Of a stretch of DNA of 64,000 nucleotides, positions 19,557-27,772 are shown one piece after another (position 1 is the first letter of the stretch; each line of letters starts with the position of its first letter). The stretch is from Propioniciclava soli (GTDB taxonomy: Bacteria > Actinomycetota > Actinomycetes > Propionibacteriales > Propionibacteriaceae), in the NCBI RefSeq assembly GCF_014858005.1, contig NZ_JACYOT010000007.1, forward strand, positions 124,001-188,000. Direction: 5' to 3'. The position numbers and the translations under genes are program-made. The notes beneath the pieces were generated by a model. It worked only from the letters and a program-made list of their open reading frames with translations. It did not search any database and had not been told where the DNA came from.

Positions 19557-19583
19557 TCTGGCCCAGATGATACCAGTGGGCCC
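19557..19583 (-). promoter_or_regulatory. Candidate crt operon promoter with overlapping dyad
   Basis: A minus-strand TATCAT (19567-19572) sits between arms TGGCCCA (19559-19565) and TGGGCCC (19577-19583). The dyad covers the -10, as expected for a repressor site. Relatives' carotenoid operons are often controlled by MarR- or MerR-type regulators, but none is encoded here. Confidence 0.4.
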
Positions 19584-19690
19584 AATATGTTCGCGGACGC
19601 CCCGCTGACAAGGCGTCCTTCTCGATCACCGCTGCCCGCGCTCCGGGTGCGGGGCGCCTGGGCAGCCATCGGGTCTGGCAGGCTTGGGGG

Positions 19691-20515
19691 GTGAGTTCCT
19701 TCTTCCCGACCCGTGACCACGCGGGGGACGCCTGGTTCCGCCTGGGCCGCATCGAGATGACCACGACGAACGTGGCCGTGCTCGTGGGGGCCGTCAGCAT
19801 GCTGGTCACCTTGTTCGTGCCCGGGCTGGGCGCGGCGCTGGCGTACGTGCCGTCCCAGGTGCTGCTGGGCCAGGTGTGGAGCCCGTTCACGTGGCCGCTG
19901 GCGAACGGCTTCGACCTGTGGGGCGTGCTCTCCCTCTTCATGCTCTGGTACTTCGGCAACGACCTCGAACGCATGGTCGGGCGGCGCTCGATGCTGTGGC
20001 TGCTGGTCGGAATCTGGGGGTCCCTGACCCTGACCACGACGCTGCTGGGTCTCCTGGCCACCGACAGCATGCTGGCGGGGCTGCGGATGATCCAGTTCAG
20101 CGTGCTGCTGGTGTGGATCGCCGAGTACCCCCAGCGTCGCTTCCTGTTCAACATTCCGGCGTGGATCTTCGGGGCGGTGCTGGTGGCGCTGCAGGTCTTG
20201 CCCCAGCTCGCGGCCGGCCAGTTCGGCTCGCTGCTCAGCTTCCTGCTCAGCCTCGTGCTCATCGCCGTGGTGGCCCGGCGGGTGGGGCTGCTGGGGGAGC
20301 TCGCTTGGATCCCCGGGCGCGGGCGTCCGCGCGCGTCCCGGCCGGCGCCGGCGCCGAAGCCGTCGCGCGCGCAGCAGCGTCAGACGCGACGACGGGTGTC
20401 GGACGACGAGCGGATGGACGAGCTGCTGGGCAAGATCAGCGCCCAGGGCATCCACGCGCTGTCGAAGTCCGAACGGGCCGAGCTGGAGAAACTTCGGGAG
20501 CGTCGCCGGCGCTGA
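19691..20515 (+). CDS. Rhomboid-family membrane protein lacking catalytic residues (pseudoprotease)
   Basis: The 274-residue protein has six hydrophobic segments and rhomboid landmarks: the L1-loop motif WYFGNDLERMVGRR, and YPQRRFLF with IPAWIFGAVLVALQ. The GXSG serine motif expected in segment 4 is replaced (GLRMIQFSVLL). The segment-6 histidine of the GH-GG motif is replaced by glutamine (GQFGSLLSFL). It should therefore bind membrane proteins but not cleave them. The C-terminus carries a conserved DERMDELLGKISAQGIHALSK block like the small domain (DUF6576-like) found behind other bacterial rhomboids. The GTG at 19691 has CAGGCT 6 bases upstream and no Shine-Dalgarno. It is divergent from the crt operon. 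Confidence 0.8.
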   Translation: MSSFFPTRDHAGDAWFRLGRIEMTTTNVAVLVGAVSMLVTLFVPGLGAALAYVPSQVLLGQVWSPFTWPLANGFDLWGVLSLFMLWYFGNDLERMVGRRSMLWLLVGIWGSLTLTTTLLGLLATDSMLAGLRMIQFSVLLVWIAEYPQRRFLFNIPAWIFGAVLVALQVLPQLAAGQFGSLLSFLLSLVLIAVVARRVGLLGELAWIPGRGRPRASRPAPAPKPSRAQQRQTRRRVSDDERMDELLGKISAQGIHALSKSERAELEKLRERRRR

Positions 20516-20557
20516 CCCCGGTGCCGCCCGACGTGCTGGTGCTCGTCGTGCTGGGTT

Positions 20558-21436
20558 TCAGCGTGCCTGGGCGTTGGAGTCGTCGGGCTGCAGGGCCAGC
20601 TCGCCGCGGCGAATGGCGAGGAGCAGTTCCCCCACACGCACCAGGCGGGGAATGGTGATGATCAGCAGGCCGCCGACCATGTTGGCCGGGATCACCCACG
20701 CGAACCAGGCGAGCCAGTCCGCGTAGCTGTAGTCCCAACCGGCGTGCATCGCCGCGAACATGATGATCGAGTTGAGCGCGCCGTGCAGCATCCCCATGCC
20801 CACCACGAGCATGCCGCTGATCAGGGCCATGACCATGCCCGCCACGTCATTGTCCGTGCCCTGCTGCATCCGCGTGATCAGAGTGATGGTCGACCCGGCG
20901 AGCACCGCGAGCGCCACCGCCGCCGGCCAGGGCCGGTCGACGACGTAGGCCTCTGCCGTGGAGATGAAGACGTCGTGGTAGTGGGGAAAGGCGATCACCA
21001 GCAGCCAGGTGAAGAACCAGCCGCCGGCGAGGTTGGCGAGCAGGGTCACCAGCCACAGGCGCGCGAGCTGGAGCAACGTGCCCTGGCCGGCGACGATCGC
21101 GTTGATCGGCATGAGGAACTCCTCGGTGAAGAGCTCGCTGTGGGCCATCTTCAGCGCGATCAGGCCGACCCCGAAGGCCATGCCCGCCAGCAGCTGGGAG
21201 CCGGTGGCGTCCTTGACCAGCACCATCGCCATGATTCCGAGCCCGATGTCGATGCCGCCGAACAGCCCGGTGACCACCAGGGCCCGCCACGTGCGGTTGA
21301 GTCGTTCGGCGCCGGTCAGGGCGGTGTCGCGGGCCTCGGCGACCAGGGCGTCCTCGACGGGGGCGTCGGAGTCGCCGTACTCGCGGCGTCGTTGCTCGGG
21401 GTCGCCGTCATCGTGCAGCACGTTCAAGTCGGTCAC
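20558..21436 (-). CDS. Formate/nitrite transporter (FNT) family channel
   Basis: The 292-residue protein shows six membrane segments and FNT-type signatures (MAFGVGLIALKMAHSELFTEEF and HGALNSIIMFAAM). The protein would pass small monovalent anions such as nitrite, formate or hydrosulfide. In a window with NrfHA, nitrite movement is an attractive role but the gene is 11 kb away. The acidic N-terminus (about 50 residues) precedes the first membrane segment. The GTG at 21436 is chosen because TAGACT lies 7 bases upstream; the extension upstream to 21487 would run into the inverted-repeat element. It is divergent from a cytochrome P450 with a shared regulatory region. Confidence 0.85.
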   Translation of the reverse strand: MTDLNVLHDDGDPEQRRREYGDSDAPVEDALVAEARDTALTGAERLNRTWRALVVTGLFGGIDIGLGIMAMVLVKDATGSQLLAGMAFGVGLIALKMAHSELFTEEFLMPINAIVAGQGTLLQLARLWLVTLLANLAGGWFFTWLLVIAFPHYHDVFISTAEAYVVDRPWPAAVALAVLAGSTITLITRMQQGTDNDVAGMVMALISGMLVVGMGMLHGALNSIIMFAAMHAGWDYSYADWLAWFAWVIPANMVGGLLIITIPRLVRVGELLLAIRRGELALQPDDSNAQAR

Positions 21437-21443
21437 GCCGCGG

Positions 21444-21449
21444 AGTCTA
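21444..21449 (-). promoter_or_regulatory. Leaderless -10 hexamer TAGACT of the FNT gene
   Basis: TAGACT on the minus strand lies 7 bases before the GTG start. The inverted-repeat arm at 21481-21498 lies 31 bases further upstream. Confidence 0.5.
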
Positions 21450-21480
21450 GGCCGCCGCGATGGGGGTGGGCGGCACCGAT

Positions 21481-21560
21481 TCCACACGATTCCAGCACGG
21501 GATCACCCGGGAGGCGCGCGCAGGTGGCGTGAACGCCAACGTGTGCTGGAATCGTGTGGA
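21481..21560. promoter_or_regulatory. 18-bp perfect inverted repeat with 44-bp spacer between FNT and P450 promoters
   Basis: The left arm (21481-21498, TCCACACGATTCCAGCAC) and right arm (21543-21560) are perfect reverse complements, extending to 22 bp with one mismatch. The left arm is 31 bases from the FNT -10 and the right arm 30 bases from the P450 -10. Each arm includes two ATTCCA copies 10 bases apart. The placement matches an activator site serving both promoters. Confidence 0.7.
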
Positions 21561-21590
21561 TTCGGCCCGGCCGGGCCACGAGGCTCTGGG

Positions 21591-21596
21591 TAGGCT
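21591..21596 (+). promoter_or_regulatory. Leaderless -10 hexamer TAGGCT of the P450 gene
   Basis: TAGGCT lies 6 bases before the ATG at 21603. There is no Shine-Dalgarno sequence. Confidence 0.5.
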
Positions 21597-21602
21597 CGGC
21601 GC

Positions 21603-22949
21603 ATGACGACGACGCCGCGGATTCCGGGTCCGGCCCCGCTCTCGGTGCTGCGCGGCCTGTCGCGCCGCGGCTTTCTCGATGAGATGGGTCACCAGTGGCG
21701 CACCCACGGCGACACGTTCGCGGTGCGCCTGGGGCCGCAGTCGATGGTGCTGGTGGTCCACCCCGATGCCGTGCGTGACGTGCACCTCACCCGGCGCCGC
21801 AGCTTCGACAAGCGCAAGTCCTACGACGGGGTGCGCCGCTACCTGACGGGTGACGGTCTGATCGCGAGCACCGGAGAGTTGTGGAAGCGGCAGCGGAAGC
21901 TGATGGCGCCGTTCTTCACACCCCGTGCGGTGCAGACGTACGCCGACCTGATGCTCGCCGATGCCGACCGGGTCGTGTCCCGCTGGCGGGGGTTGGCCGC
22001 CTCGGGGGTGACGGTGGACATGGGCGAGGAGATGATGGAACTGACGGCCTCCATCATCCTCCGTGCCGTGTTCAGCACGGCCGCTGAGGAGGACATCGTC
22101 CGGCTCAAGAGCCGCGTCGAGACCATGATCAGGTACACGACGCGGCGCGCCGTCCTCCCCGTTCCGGACTGGGCGCCGACCCCGGCCAACCGACGCTACC
22201 GGGAGGCGCGCGACGAGGTGCACGCCTACATCGACGACCTGATCGCGCAGCGGCGAGCCCGCGAGGCCGCCGGAGAGCCGGTGCCCGACGACCTCCTGGG
22301 CCACCTCATGGCGGCCCGTGATTCCGACGGCGGCGCGATGGGGGAGTCGCTGCTGCGCGACGAGGCGATCACGATGTTCTTCGCCGGCCACGAGACCACC
22401 GCCCGCACCCTCGCCGCCGCCTGGGCGGCGCTGGCGGCCCACCCCGACGTGGCCGACCGGCTCCACGCCGAGCTGGATGCCGAGTTGGGGGAGGGCCCGG
22501 TGACCCTCGAGGCGCTCAAGCGGCTGCCCTACACCTTGCAGGTCACCAAGGAGGTGCTGCGCCTCTACCCCGCGGCACCGTTCTACATGCGCGACGCCGT
22601 GGAGCCGGTGGAGATCGGTGGGTGGGATCTGACCCCCGGCACCGCCGTGATGCTCACCCCCTACTGGACCCACCGCCACCCCGATTTCTGGGGCGATCCC
22701 GAGCGTTTCGACCCCGACCGGTTCACCCCCGAGGCGGAGGCGACGCGGCATCCCCAGGCCTACTTCCCGTTCGCCACGGGCGAGCGGGTGTGCATCGGCA
22801 ACCACTTCTCGCTGCTCGAGTCCCACCTGCTGCTCGCCGTGCTCGCGCGCCGGTTCGCGCCGGTCGTGGTGGGGGACCCGCCGCGCTGGCTGATGGCGGG
22901 CGTGCTGTCGCCGGAGGGCGGCCTGCCGACGGTGATCCGGGAGCGCTGA
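21603..22949 (+). CDS. Cytochrome P450
   Basis: The 448-residue protein has the I-helix oxygen-binding motif FFAGHETTART, the K-helix EXXR as EVLRLYP, and the heme loop FATGERVCIG with the cysteine ligand at residue 397. The sequence style (FYMRDAVEPVEIGGWDLTPG, DPERFDPDRF) is that of the CYP102/CYP4-like branch rather than the typical small bacterial P450s. No reductase or ferredoxin gene lies nearby, so its electron donor and substrate are unknown. It heads an apparent operon with a GntR regulator 3 bases downstream and a racemase-fold protein. A role in fatty-acid or terpenoid/carotenoid oxidation is possible; the crt locus lies 2 kb upstream. Confidence 0.92.
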   Translation: MTTTPRIPGPAPLSVLRGLSRRGFLDEMGHQWRTHGDTFAVRLGPQSMVLVVHPDAVRDVHLTRRRSFDKRKSYDGVRRYLTGDGLIASTGELWKRQRKLMAPFFTPRAVQTYADLMLADADRVVSRWRGLAASGVTVDMGEEMMELTASIILRAVFSTAAEEDIVRLKSRVETMIRYTTRRAVLPVPDWAPTPANRRYREARDEVHAYIDDLIAQRRAREAAGEPVPDDLLGHLMAARDSDGGAMGESLLRDEAITMFFAGHETTARTLAAAWAALAAHPDVADRLHAELDAELGEGPVTLEALKRLPYTLQVTKEVLRLYPAAPFYMRDAVEPVEIGGWDLTPGTAVMLTPYWTHRHPDFWGDPERFDPDRFTPEAEATRHPQAYFPFATGERVCIGNHFSLLESHLLLAVLARRFAPVVVGDPPRWLMAGVLSPEGGLPTVIRER

Positions 22950-22952
22950 GCC

Positions 22953-23321
22953 GTGCTCAGCATCGACCCCGGGTCGGCGACGCCTCCCTTCGAGCAGATC
23001 AGGGCGCAGGTCACCGCGCAGCGCGCCTCCGGGGAGTTGACCGCGGGCCAGCGGTTGCCCCCGGTGCGCCACCTCGCATCGCAACTGGGGGTCGCCCCCA
23101 ACACCGTGGCCCGCGCCTACCGCGAGCTCGAGGCCGCCGGGGTCATCGAGACCCGCGGCCGCCACGGGTCGTTCGTGCTCGGTACCGGGGCATCCGCCGA
23201 GAAGGAGGCCCGGGCAGCCGCCGAAGCGTACGCGGCGCGCCTGCGTGCGCTGGGGCTGACCGCCTCGGACGCGATCCGCTTCGTCGAGGACGCGTTTGGG
23301 CCTAGGCTCGGCACATCATGA
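22953..23321 (+). CDS. GntR-family regulator (YtrA-like, short)
   Basis: The 122-residue protein is almost entirely a winged helix-turn-helix: PPFEQIRAQV, then LPPVRHLASQLGVAPNTVARAYRELEAAG and a wing with GRHGSFV. A short C-terminal helix replaces a full effector domain, as in the YtrA subfamily, which often controls adjacent transporter or stress operons. The GTG start at 22953 lies 3 bases after the P450 stop, and its stop overlaps the next ATG (ATGA). It probably autoregulates this operon; the effector is unknown. Confidence 0.88.
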   Translation: MLSIDPGSATPPFEQIRAQVTAQRASGELTAGQRLPPVRHLASQLGVAPNTVARAYRELEAAGVIETRGRHGSFVLGTGASAEKEARAAAEAYAARLRALGLTASDAIRFVEDAFGPRLGTS

Positions 23322-23956
23322 CCACCATTGGCTTCCTGCACACGTCACAACAGCACGTCGAGACCTTCGACGCCTTGGTCAACGAGGCGAACCCCGACGT
23401 CCAGACGATCCACCACGTCGCCGCCAACCTGCTCACCCTGGTGCGTCAGGCCGGTGCCGAATCCGTCGCCGACGAGGTCGCCGCCGAACTCGAAGAGCTC
23501 GCGGCCCAGGGCGCCAACGTGATCGTCGTCACGAGCCCCGCCATCGCTGGCGTCGCCGAGCGGGTGGACGTCGGCATCCCCGTGCTGCGTGTCGACCGTC
23601 CGGTGGCCTTCGACGCCGTCCGCGCCGGTCGCCGGATCGGCGTCGTGGCAGCGTTGGCCTCCGCCCTCGTGCCCACGACCGAGCTGCTGCAGCAGGAGGC
23701 GAAGGCCGCCGGCGTCGAGATCGAGATCGTGCCGGTCATCGTCGCCGGCGCGTGGATCTCCTTCGAGCAGGGCGAGGAGGACGAGTACGCCCGCGACGTC
23801 GCCAAGGCCACCATCGAACTCGCGGAGCGCACCGACATCGTCGTGCTCGCCCAGGCCAGCCTCATGGGCGCCACCCAGTACCTGCCCGACGACCTCCCGG
23901 TGCTCGTCAGCCCGCGGAAGGCCGTCGCGGTCGCCCTGGAGAAGGCCGGCGCATGA
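23318..23956 (+). CDS. Asp/Glu racemase-fold protein lacking catalytic cysteines
   Basis: The 212-residue protein opens with MTTIGFLHTSQQHVETFDAL and has the two-domain Asp/Glu/hydantoin racemase layout. Where racemases carry their first catalytic cysteine (CNT or similar) this protein has VTSPAIAGV, and where the second is expected it has LAQASLMGA. No cysteine is present at either position, so it is unlikely to racemise amino acids by the usual two-base mechanism. It may be a relative of the maleate isomerase/arylmalonate decarboxylase superfamily or a binding protein. The start overlaps the GntR stop (ATGA), and a TAGGCT hexamer lies 9 bases upstream, so it may also have its own promoter. 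Confidence 0.65.
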   Translation: MTTIGFLHTSQQHVETFDALVNEANPDVQTIHHVAANLLTLVRQAGAESVADEVAAELEELAAQGANVIVVTSPAIAGVAERVDVGIPVLRVDRPVAFDAVRAGRRIGVVAALASALVPTTELLQQEAKAAGVEIEIVPVIVAGAWISFEQGEEDEYARDVAKATIELAERTDIVVLAQASLMGATQYLPDDLPVLVSPRKAVAVALEKAGA

Positions 23957-24005
23957 CGCCGGCAGGGCCCCACACCCAGCCGTTGTCGGTCGCCATTCGC
24001 GTGCC

Positions 24006-24212
24006 ATGACCTTTCGCACGGGCGACCATGTCTCCTGGAACACCCCGCAGGGGAAGACCTCCGGCACGGTGGTCGAGAAGCGCACCTCGGATTTCCAGTT
24101 CGAGGGCCAGAAGTTCACCGCGAGCGACGACGACCCGGCCTACGTCGTTGAATCCGACTCCTCCGGCAAGCAGGCGGCGCACAAGGAATCCGCGCTGTCG
24201 AAGAAGGAGTGA
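24006..24212 (+). CDS. Small DUF2945/TUDOR-domain protein
   Basis: The 68-residue protein reads MTFRTGDHVSWNTPQGKTSG and continues GTVVEKRTSDFQFEGQKFTA, then DDDPAYVVESDSSGKQAAHK. This is the DUF2945 (hypervirulence-associated TUDOR) pattern, a small SH3-like barrel of unknown function. The ATG at 24006 is the first codon that keeps the conserved start. It lies 3 bases before the next small gene, and the two are probably co-transcribed. Confidence 0.8.
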   Translation: MTFRTGDHVSWNTPQGKTSGTVVEKRTSDFQFEGQKFTASDDDPAYVVESDSSGKQAAHKESALSKKE

Positions 24213-24215
24213 GCC

Positions 24216-24521
24216 GTGGCGACACCACCCAAGGGCGTGCAGGAGGCCGCGGCGCGGGCCGTCCGTTGGATTGACGAGGGCCGAGCCGGCCGCAATTTCA
24301 CCGACGTCGGCCGTGACCGGGCGCACCAACTCGCCCACGGCGAGGACGTGAGCGATGAGGACCTGACGAAGATGAAGGCGTACTTCGCCCGCCATGCCGT
24401 CGACCGTGACGCCGAGGGCTTCCGTGGCGGCGAGGAGGGCTTCCCCTCGCCCGGGCGGGTGGCCTGGGATGCGTGGGGCGGCGACGCCGGCCGACGCTGG
24501 GCCGAGCGCGAAGCGGGCTGA
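24216..24521 (+). CDS. Small conserved protein with C-terminal SPGRVAWDAWGGDAG motif
   Basis: The 101-residue acidic and tryptophan-bearing protein begins with GTG at 24216, 3 bases after the DUF2945 gene. Its C-terminal block FPSPGRVAWDAWGGDAGRRW recurs as a short tail in phage and bacterial proteins of unknown function. The N-terminal half is helical (VQEAAARAVRWIDEG, DLTKMKAYFARHAVD). I do not assign a function; pairing with a TUDOR-like protein suggests a nucleic-acid-linked or stress role, which is inference. Confidence 0.65.
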   Translation: MATPPKGVQEAAARAVRWIDEGRAGRNFTDVGRDRAHQLAHGEDVSDEDLTKMKAYFARHAVDRDAEGFRGGEEGFPSPGRVAWDAWGGDAGRRWAEREAG

Positions 24522-24824
24522 CGCCGACCGAGTCGCTCAGGCGTCGGTTCCGGCGAGGAGGCTGACCCTCCCGGTGTCATCGCTGCCGGGGGCCGACGCA
24601 ATGGTCACGTGCGGTGTTGGTGGCACCGCGATGCCGCGCCTGCGACGGGAGTCCTGAGTTCGCCAGTGCCTGCCACTCCTCCCGCAGCCACCGCTGGGAA
24701 CGTGGTCGAGCAGCAACGCGAGGGAGTGAAGTGGCACGGCCAGCAGCCTAGGAGGGCGCTCGGACGCGCACGACAGCACGCTGCCTGTGCACACTGGGGG
24801 TGGTTCCACTTCTGGGAGGTTGGC
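24522..24824. other. Intergenic region without recognised feature
   Basis: About 300 bases lie before the antiporter gene. I see no tRNA, riboswitch or repeat. A CCTAGGAGG stretch at about 24748 could hold a -10-like hexamer. Only the GGGAGG ribosome-binding site at 24814-24819 is convincing. Confidence 0.5.
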
Positions 24825-26393
24825 GTGTTGGACGCCCTCGCGGCACACCCGCTGCTCGTGTTGATGATCACGATCGCGCTCGGTGGCCTGTTCGGTCAGA
24901 TCCCGTTCGGCCCGGTGCGGTTCGGCGCCGCCGGGGCGCTGTTCATGGGGCTGGTGGTGGGTGCGCTGGATCCGCGCTTCGGCCAAGGGCTCGAGCTGGT
25001 GAAATCGTTGGGCGTCGTGTTGTTCTGCTACACCGTCGGCCTGGCCGCCGGCACGACGTTCCGCTCCGACCTGCGCCGCCAGTGGCACCTCATGGTGGCG
25101 GGAACGGCGGGGCTGGTGGTCATGGCCGTCGGCGGCGCCCTGCTCGCGGCGGCTCTCGGGCTGACGCCGGCCCACGTCGCCGGGTTGTACGCCGGCGTCC
25201 TCACCTCGCCCGCCATCGACACCGCCATCGCGGTGACGGACGCCAGCCCCGACACCCTCGTCGGGTACGCGCTCGCCTACCCGACGGGCGTGGTGGTCGG
25301 GATGGTGCTGGTGGCCCTGTTGGTGGGACGCCGTTGGCCCGGACGCCGCGACGCCCCCTCGCTCGCCGAGGCGGGCCTGGTGGCGCGCAGCGTCCGCGTC
25401 GAGCGCGCGACGGAACTCACCGAGATTCCCGGCTACGCCGCGCAGGCGATCAAGCTCAGCTACCACGAGCGCGACGGCGACATCCGCGTGCTCGCGCCAG
25501 GGCAGGCGCTGCGGCCGGGTGATCGGGTGCTGTGCGTCGGCGCGCCGGACGACGTGGCGCGTGCCGCCGCCGTCCTCGGGCACACCAGCACTCGGAAGCT
25601 GACCCACGACCGCCGCGACGTCGACTTCCGCCGCTTCGTCGTCTCCAACCCGGCGCTCTTCGGGCGCACCGTGGCCGACCTCAACGTCACCGGCGCGCTC
25701 GAGGGCATCGTCACGCGCGTGCGGCGCGGCGACATCGACATGCTCGCCCGCGACGACCTCATCCTCCAGCCCGGGGACCGCGTGCTCGCCGTGGTGCCGC
25801 GCGCCCAGCTCGAGGGTGCGGCGACGTTCTTCGGCGACTCCGAGCGGCGGGTGTCGCAGCTGGACGCCCTCTCCCTCGGCGTGGGCATCTGCCTGGGGCT
25901 GCTGGTCGGCTACGTGACCGTGCCGCTGCCGGGCGGCCTGCAGTTCGGGCTCGGGGCCGCGGCCGGGCCGCTCGTCGTCGGCATGGTGCTGGGCGCCCTG
26001 CACCGCACCGGCCCCGTCCGCTGGGACCTGCCCCACGCCGTCAACGCCACCACGCGGCAGGTGGGGTTCATGGTGTTCCTGGCCAGCGTCGGGTTGGCGT
26101 CCGGCACCTCGTTCGTGCAGGACGCGTTCACCCTGACCGGGCTGAAGGTCGTGGGGCTGGCGGGCCTGGTGCTCGTCCTCGGCGCGGCCGTGCTCGTCGG
26201 CGCCGGACGCCTCCTCGGCCTCTCCGCCCAACGCACCGCCGGCGCCCTGACCGGTTTCATCGGGCAGCCGGCGATCCTCGCCTACGCCAACAGCCGGGTC
26301 AACGACGAGCGCATCGACTCGGCCTACGGCGCGCTCTTTGCGCTCGGAACCATCGTGAAGATCCTGCTGGTGCAGCTCATCGTCGTGCTGTGA
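24825..26393 (+). CDS. AAE-family putative transporter (YidE/AspT-like) with two TrkA-C domains
   Basis: The 522-residue protein has two five-to-six-segment membrane halves flanking two RCK_C/TrkA-C domains (about residues 190-340: DIRVLAPGQALRPGDRVLCV and DIDMLARDDLILQPGDRVLA). This is the architecture of the aspartate:alanine exchanger family. Its halves share the motif GVLTSPAIDTAIA / GFIGQPAILAYA. The GTG at 24825 is preceded by GGGAGG with 5-base spacing; longer starts lack membrane character. The transported compound is not evident; relatives include AspT, dicarboxylate and unknown carriers. It stands alone. Confidence 0.85.
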   Translation: MLDALAAHPLLVLMITIALGGLFGQIPFGPVRFGAAGALFMGLVVGALDPRFGQGLELVKSLGVVLFCYTVGLAAGTTFRSDLRRQWHLMVAGTAGLVVMAVGGALLAAALGLTPAHVAGLYAGVLTSPAIDTAIAVTDASPDTLVGYALAYPTGVVVGMVLVALLVGRRWPGRRDAPSLAEAGLVARSVRVERATELTEIPGYAAQAIKLSYHERDGDIRVLAPGQALRPGDRVLCVGAPDDVARAAAVLGHTSTRKLTHDRRDVDFRRFVVSNPALFGRTVADLNVTGALEGIVTRVRRGDIDMLARDDLILQPGDRVLAVVPRAQLEGAATFFGDSERRVSQLDALSLGVGICLGLLVGYVTVPLPGGLQFGLGAAAGPLVVGMVLGALHRTGPVRWDLPHAVNATTRQVGFMVFLASVGLASGTSFVQDAFTLTGLKVVGLAGLVLVLGAAVLVGAGRLLGLSAQRTAGALTGFIGQPAILAYANSRVNDERIDSAYGALFALGTIVKILLVQLIVVL

Positions 26394-26477
26394 CGTGGCC
26401 GCCGGACGGCCCCGAGGCGTTGCCGGCGGGCCATCTGGGGGGCGCCGCGGCGTCACCTGGTGGACGCCCGCGGCTGG

Positions 26478-26483
26478 CAGGTT
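26478..26483 (+). promoter_or_regulatory. Candidate leaderless -10 hexamer CAGGTT of ugd
   Basis: CAGGTT lies 6 bases before the GTG at 26490. Confidence 0.4.
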
Positions 26484-26489
26484 CGCCCC

Positions 26490-27656
26490 GTGGGCACGCG
26501 GATCACGGTCGTCGGGTTGGGGTACGTCGGGCTGGCGGTGGCCGTGCTGCTCTCACGGCGTCACGCCGTGACGGCCCTCGACATCGATCCTGGCCGCGTG
26601 GCTGAGGTGAATGCCGGAGTCAGCCCGTTGGACGACGCCGACCTCAGCGCCGCGCTGGCCGGGGGCGGCCTCGCGCTCACCGCCACCACGGACGCCGCGG
26701 CCGCCTACGCGGATGCGGAGTTCGTGGTCATCGCGACCCCCACCAACTACGACGACGAGATCGGCGCGTTCGACACGACCTCGGTGGAGGCGGTGCTGGA
26801 GGCGTCCGGGGTGAACCCGGGGGCGGCGGTGGTGGTGAAGTCGACGGTGCCGGTGGGGTTCACCGAGCGGATGCGCCGGCGCCACCCGGGGCGGGAGATC
26901 TTGTTCAGCCCGGAGTTCCTCCGCGAAGGGCGTGCGCTGGAGGACAATCTCCACCCGAGCCGGATCATCGTGGCCGACCCGGGGCCGGCGGCCGAACGGT
27001 TCGCAGGACTGCTCGCCGAGGCGGCGTTGAACGACCCGCCGGAGCTGGTGACGCGGGCGTCCGAGGCCGAGGCGATCAAGCTGTTCGCGAACGCCTACCT
27101 GGCCATGCGGGTGGCGTTCTTCAACGAACTCGACACCTATGCGTTGCAGCGGGGGCTGGACACGCGGGCGATCATCGACGGGGTGGGGCTCGACCCGCGC
27201 ATCGGCGTCCATTACAGCAACCCGTCGTTCGGGTACGGCGGCTATTGCCTGCCGAAAGACACCCAGCAGTTGTTGGCGAACTACCAGTTCGTGCCGCAGA
27301 ACCTCATCCGGGCCATCGTGGATTCCAACACGACCCGCAAGGACGTCATCGCCCACGACATCGTGACCCGCGATCCGGGCGTGGTGGGCATCCATCGGCT
27401 GGCGATGAAGGCGGGGTCGGACAACATCCGCGAGTCCTCGGTGCAGGGCATCATGAAGCGGCTGAAGGCGAAGGGGATCCCGGTCATCGTGTACGAGCCG
27501 CTGATCGAGGAGGCGGAGTTCTTCCGCTCCGAGGTGGTCCGCGATCTCGGGGAGTTCAAGCGGCGGGCCGACCTCATCGTGGCGAACCGGATGACGGACG
27601 AGCTCGCCGACGTCGCCGAGCGCGTCTACACCCGCGACCTGTCCGGGAGCGACTGA
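26490..27656 (+). CDS. ugd: UDP-glucose 6-dehydrogenase
   Basis: The 388-residue NAD-dependent enzyme has the Rossmann motif ITVVGLGYVGLAVAVLLS. The substrate region is STVPVGF and FSPEFLREGRAL, the helix AEAIKLFANAYLAMRVAFFNE is conserved, and the nucleophile Cys253 lies in GYGGYCLPKDTQQL. It oxidises UDP-glucose twice to UDP-glucuronate for surface polysaccharide or similar products. The shorter family length and the KDTQQL motif are typical of Ugd rather than of UDP-ManNAc dehydrogenases. The GTG at 26490 is preferred over that at 26460 because a -10 hexamer lies 6 bases before it. No glycan cluster surrounds it. Confidence 0.9.
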   Translation: MGTRITVVGLGYVGLAVAVLLSRRHAVTALDIDPGRVAEVNAGVSPLDDADLSAALAGGGLALTATTDAAAAYADAEFVVIATPTNYDDEIGAFDTTSVEAVLEASGVNPGAAVVVKSTVPVGFTERMRRRHPGREILFSPEFLREGRALEDNLHPSRIIVADPGPAAERFAGLLAEAALNDPPELVTRASEAEAIKLFANAYLAMRVAFFNELDTYALQRGLDTRAIIDGVGLDPRIGVHYSNPSFGYGGYCLPKDTQQLLANYQFVPQNLIRAIVDSNTTRKDVIAHDIVTRDPGVVGIHRLAMKAGSDNIRESSVQGIMKRLKAKGIPVIVYEPLIEEAEFFRSEVVRDLGEFKRRADLIVANRMTDELADVAERVYTRDLSGSD

Positions 27657-27772
27657 CCCGATCGGCCGGGCCCGAACCGGCTGGGGCGGCGTCCGGCGTG
27701 CGTGAGACGCCCGGTGGCGGGGCCGGACGGGAGAGTAGCTTGTGCGCCGCACGTCGTCCCGAAAGGACCCCC

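Noticed and set aside
24522-24824. A riboswitch or small gene upstream of the AAE-family transporter
   Set aside because: I could not find a consistent structure, motif or coding potential in this stretch.
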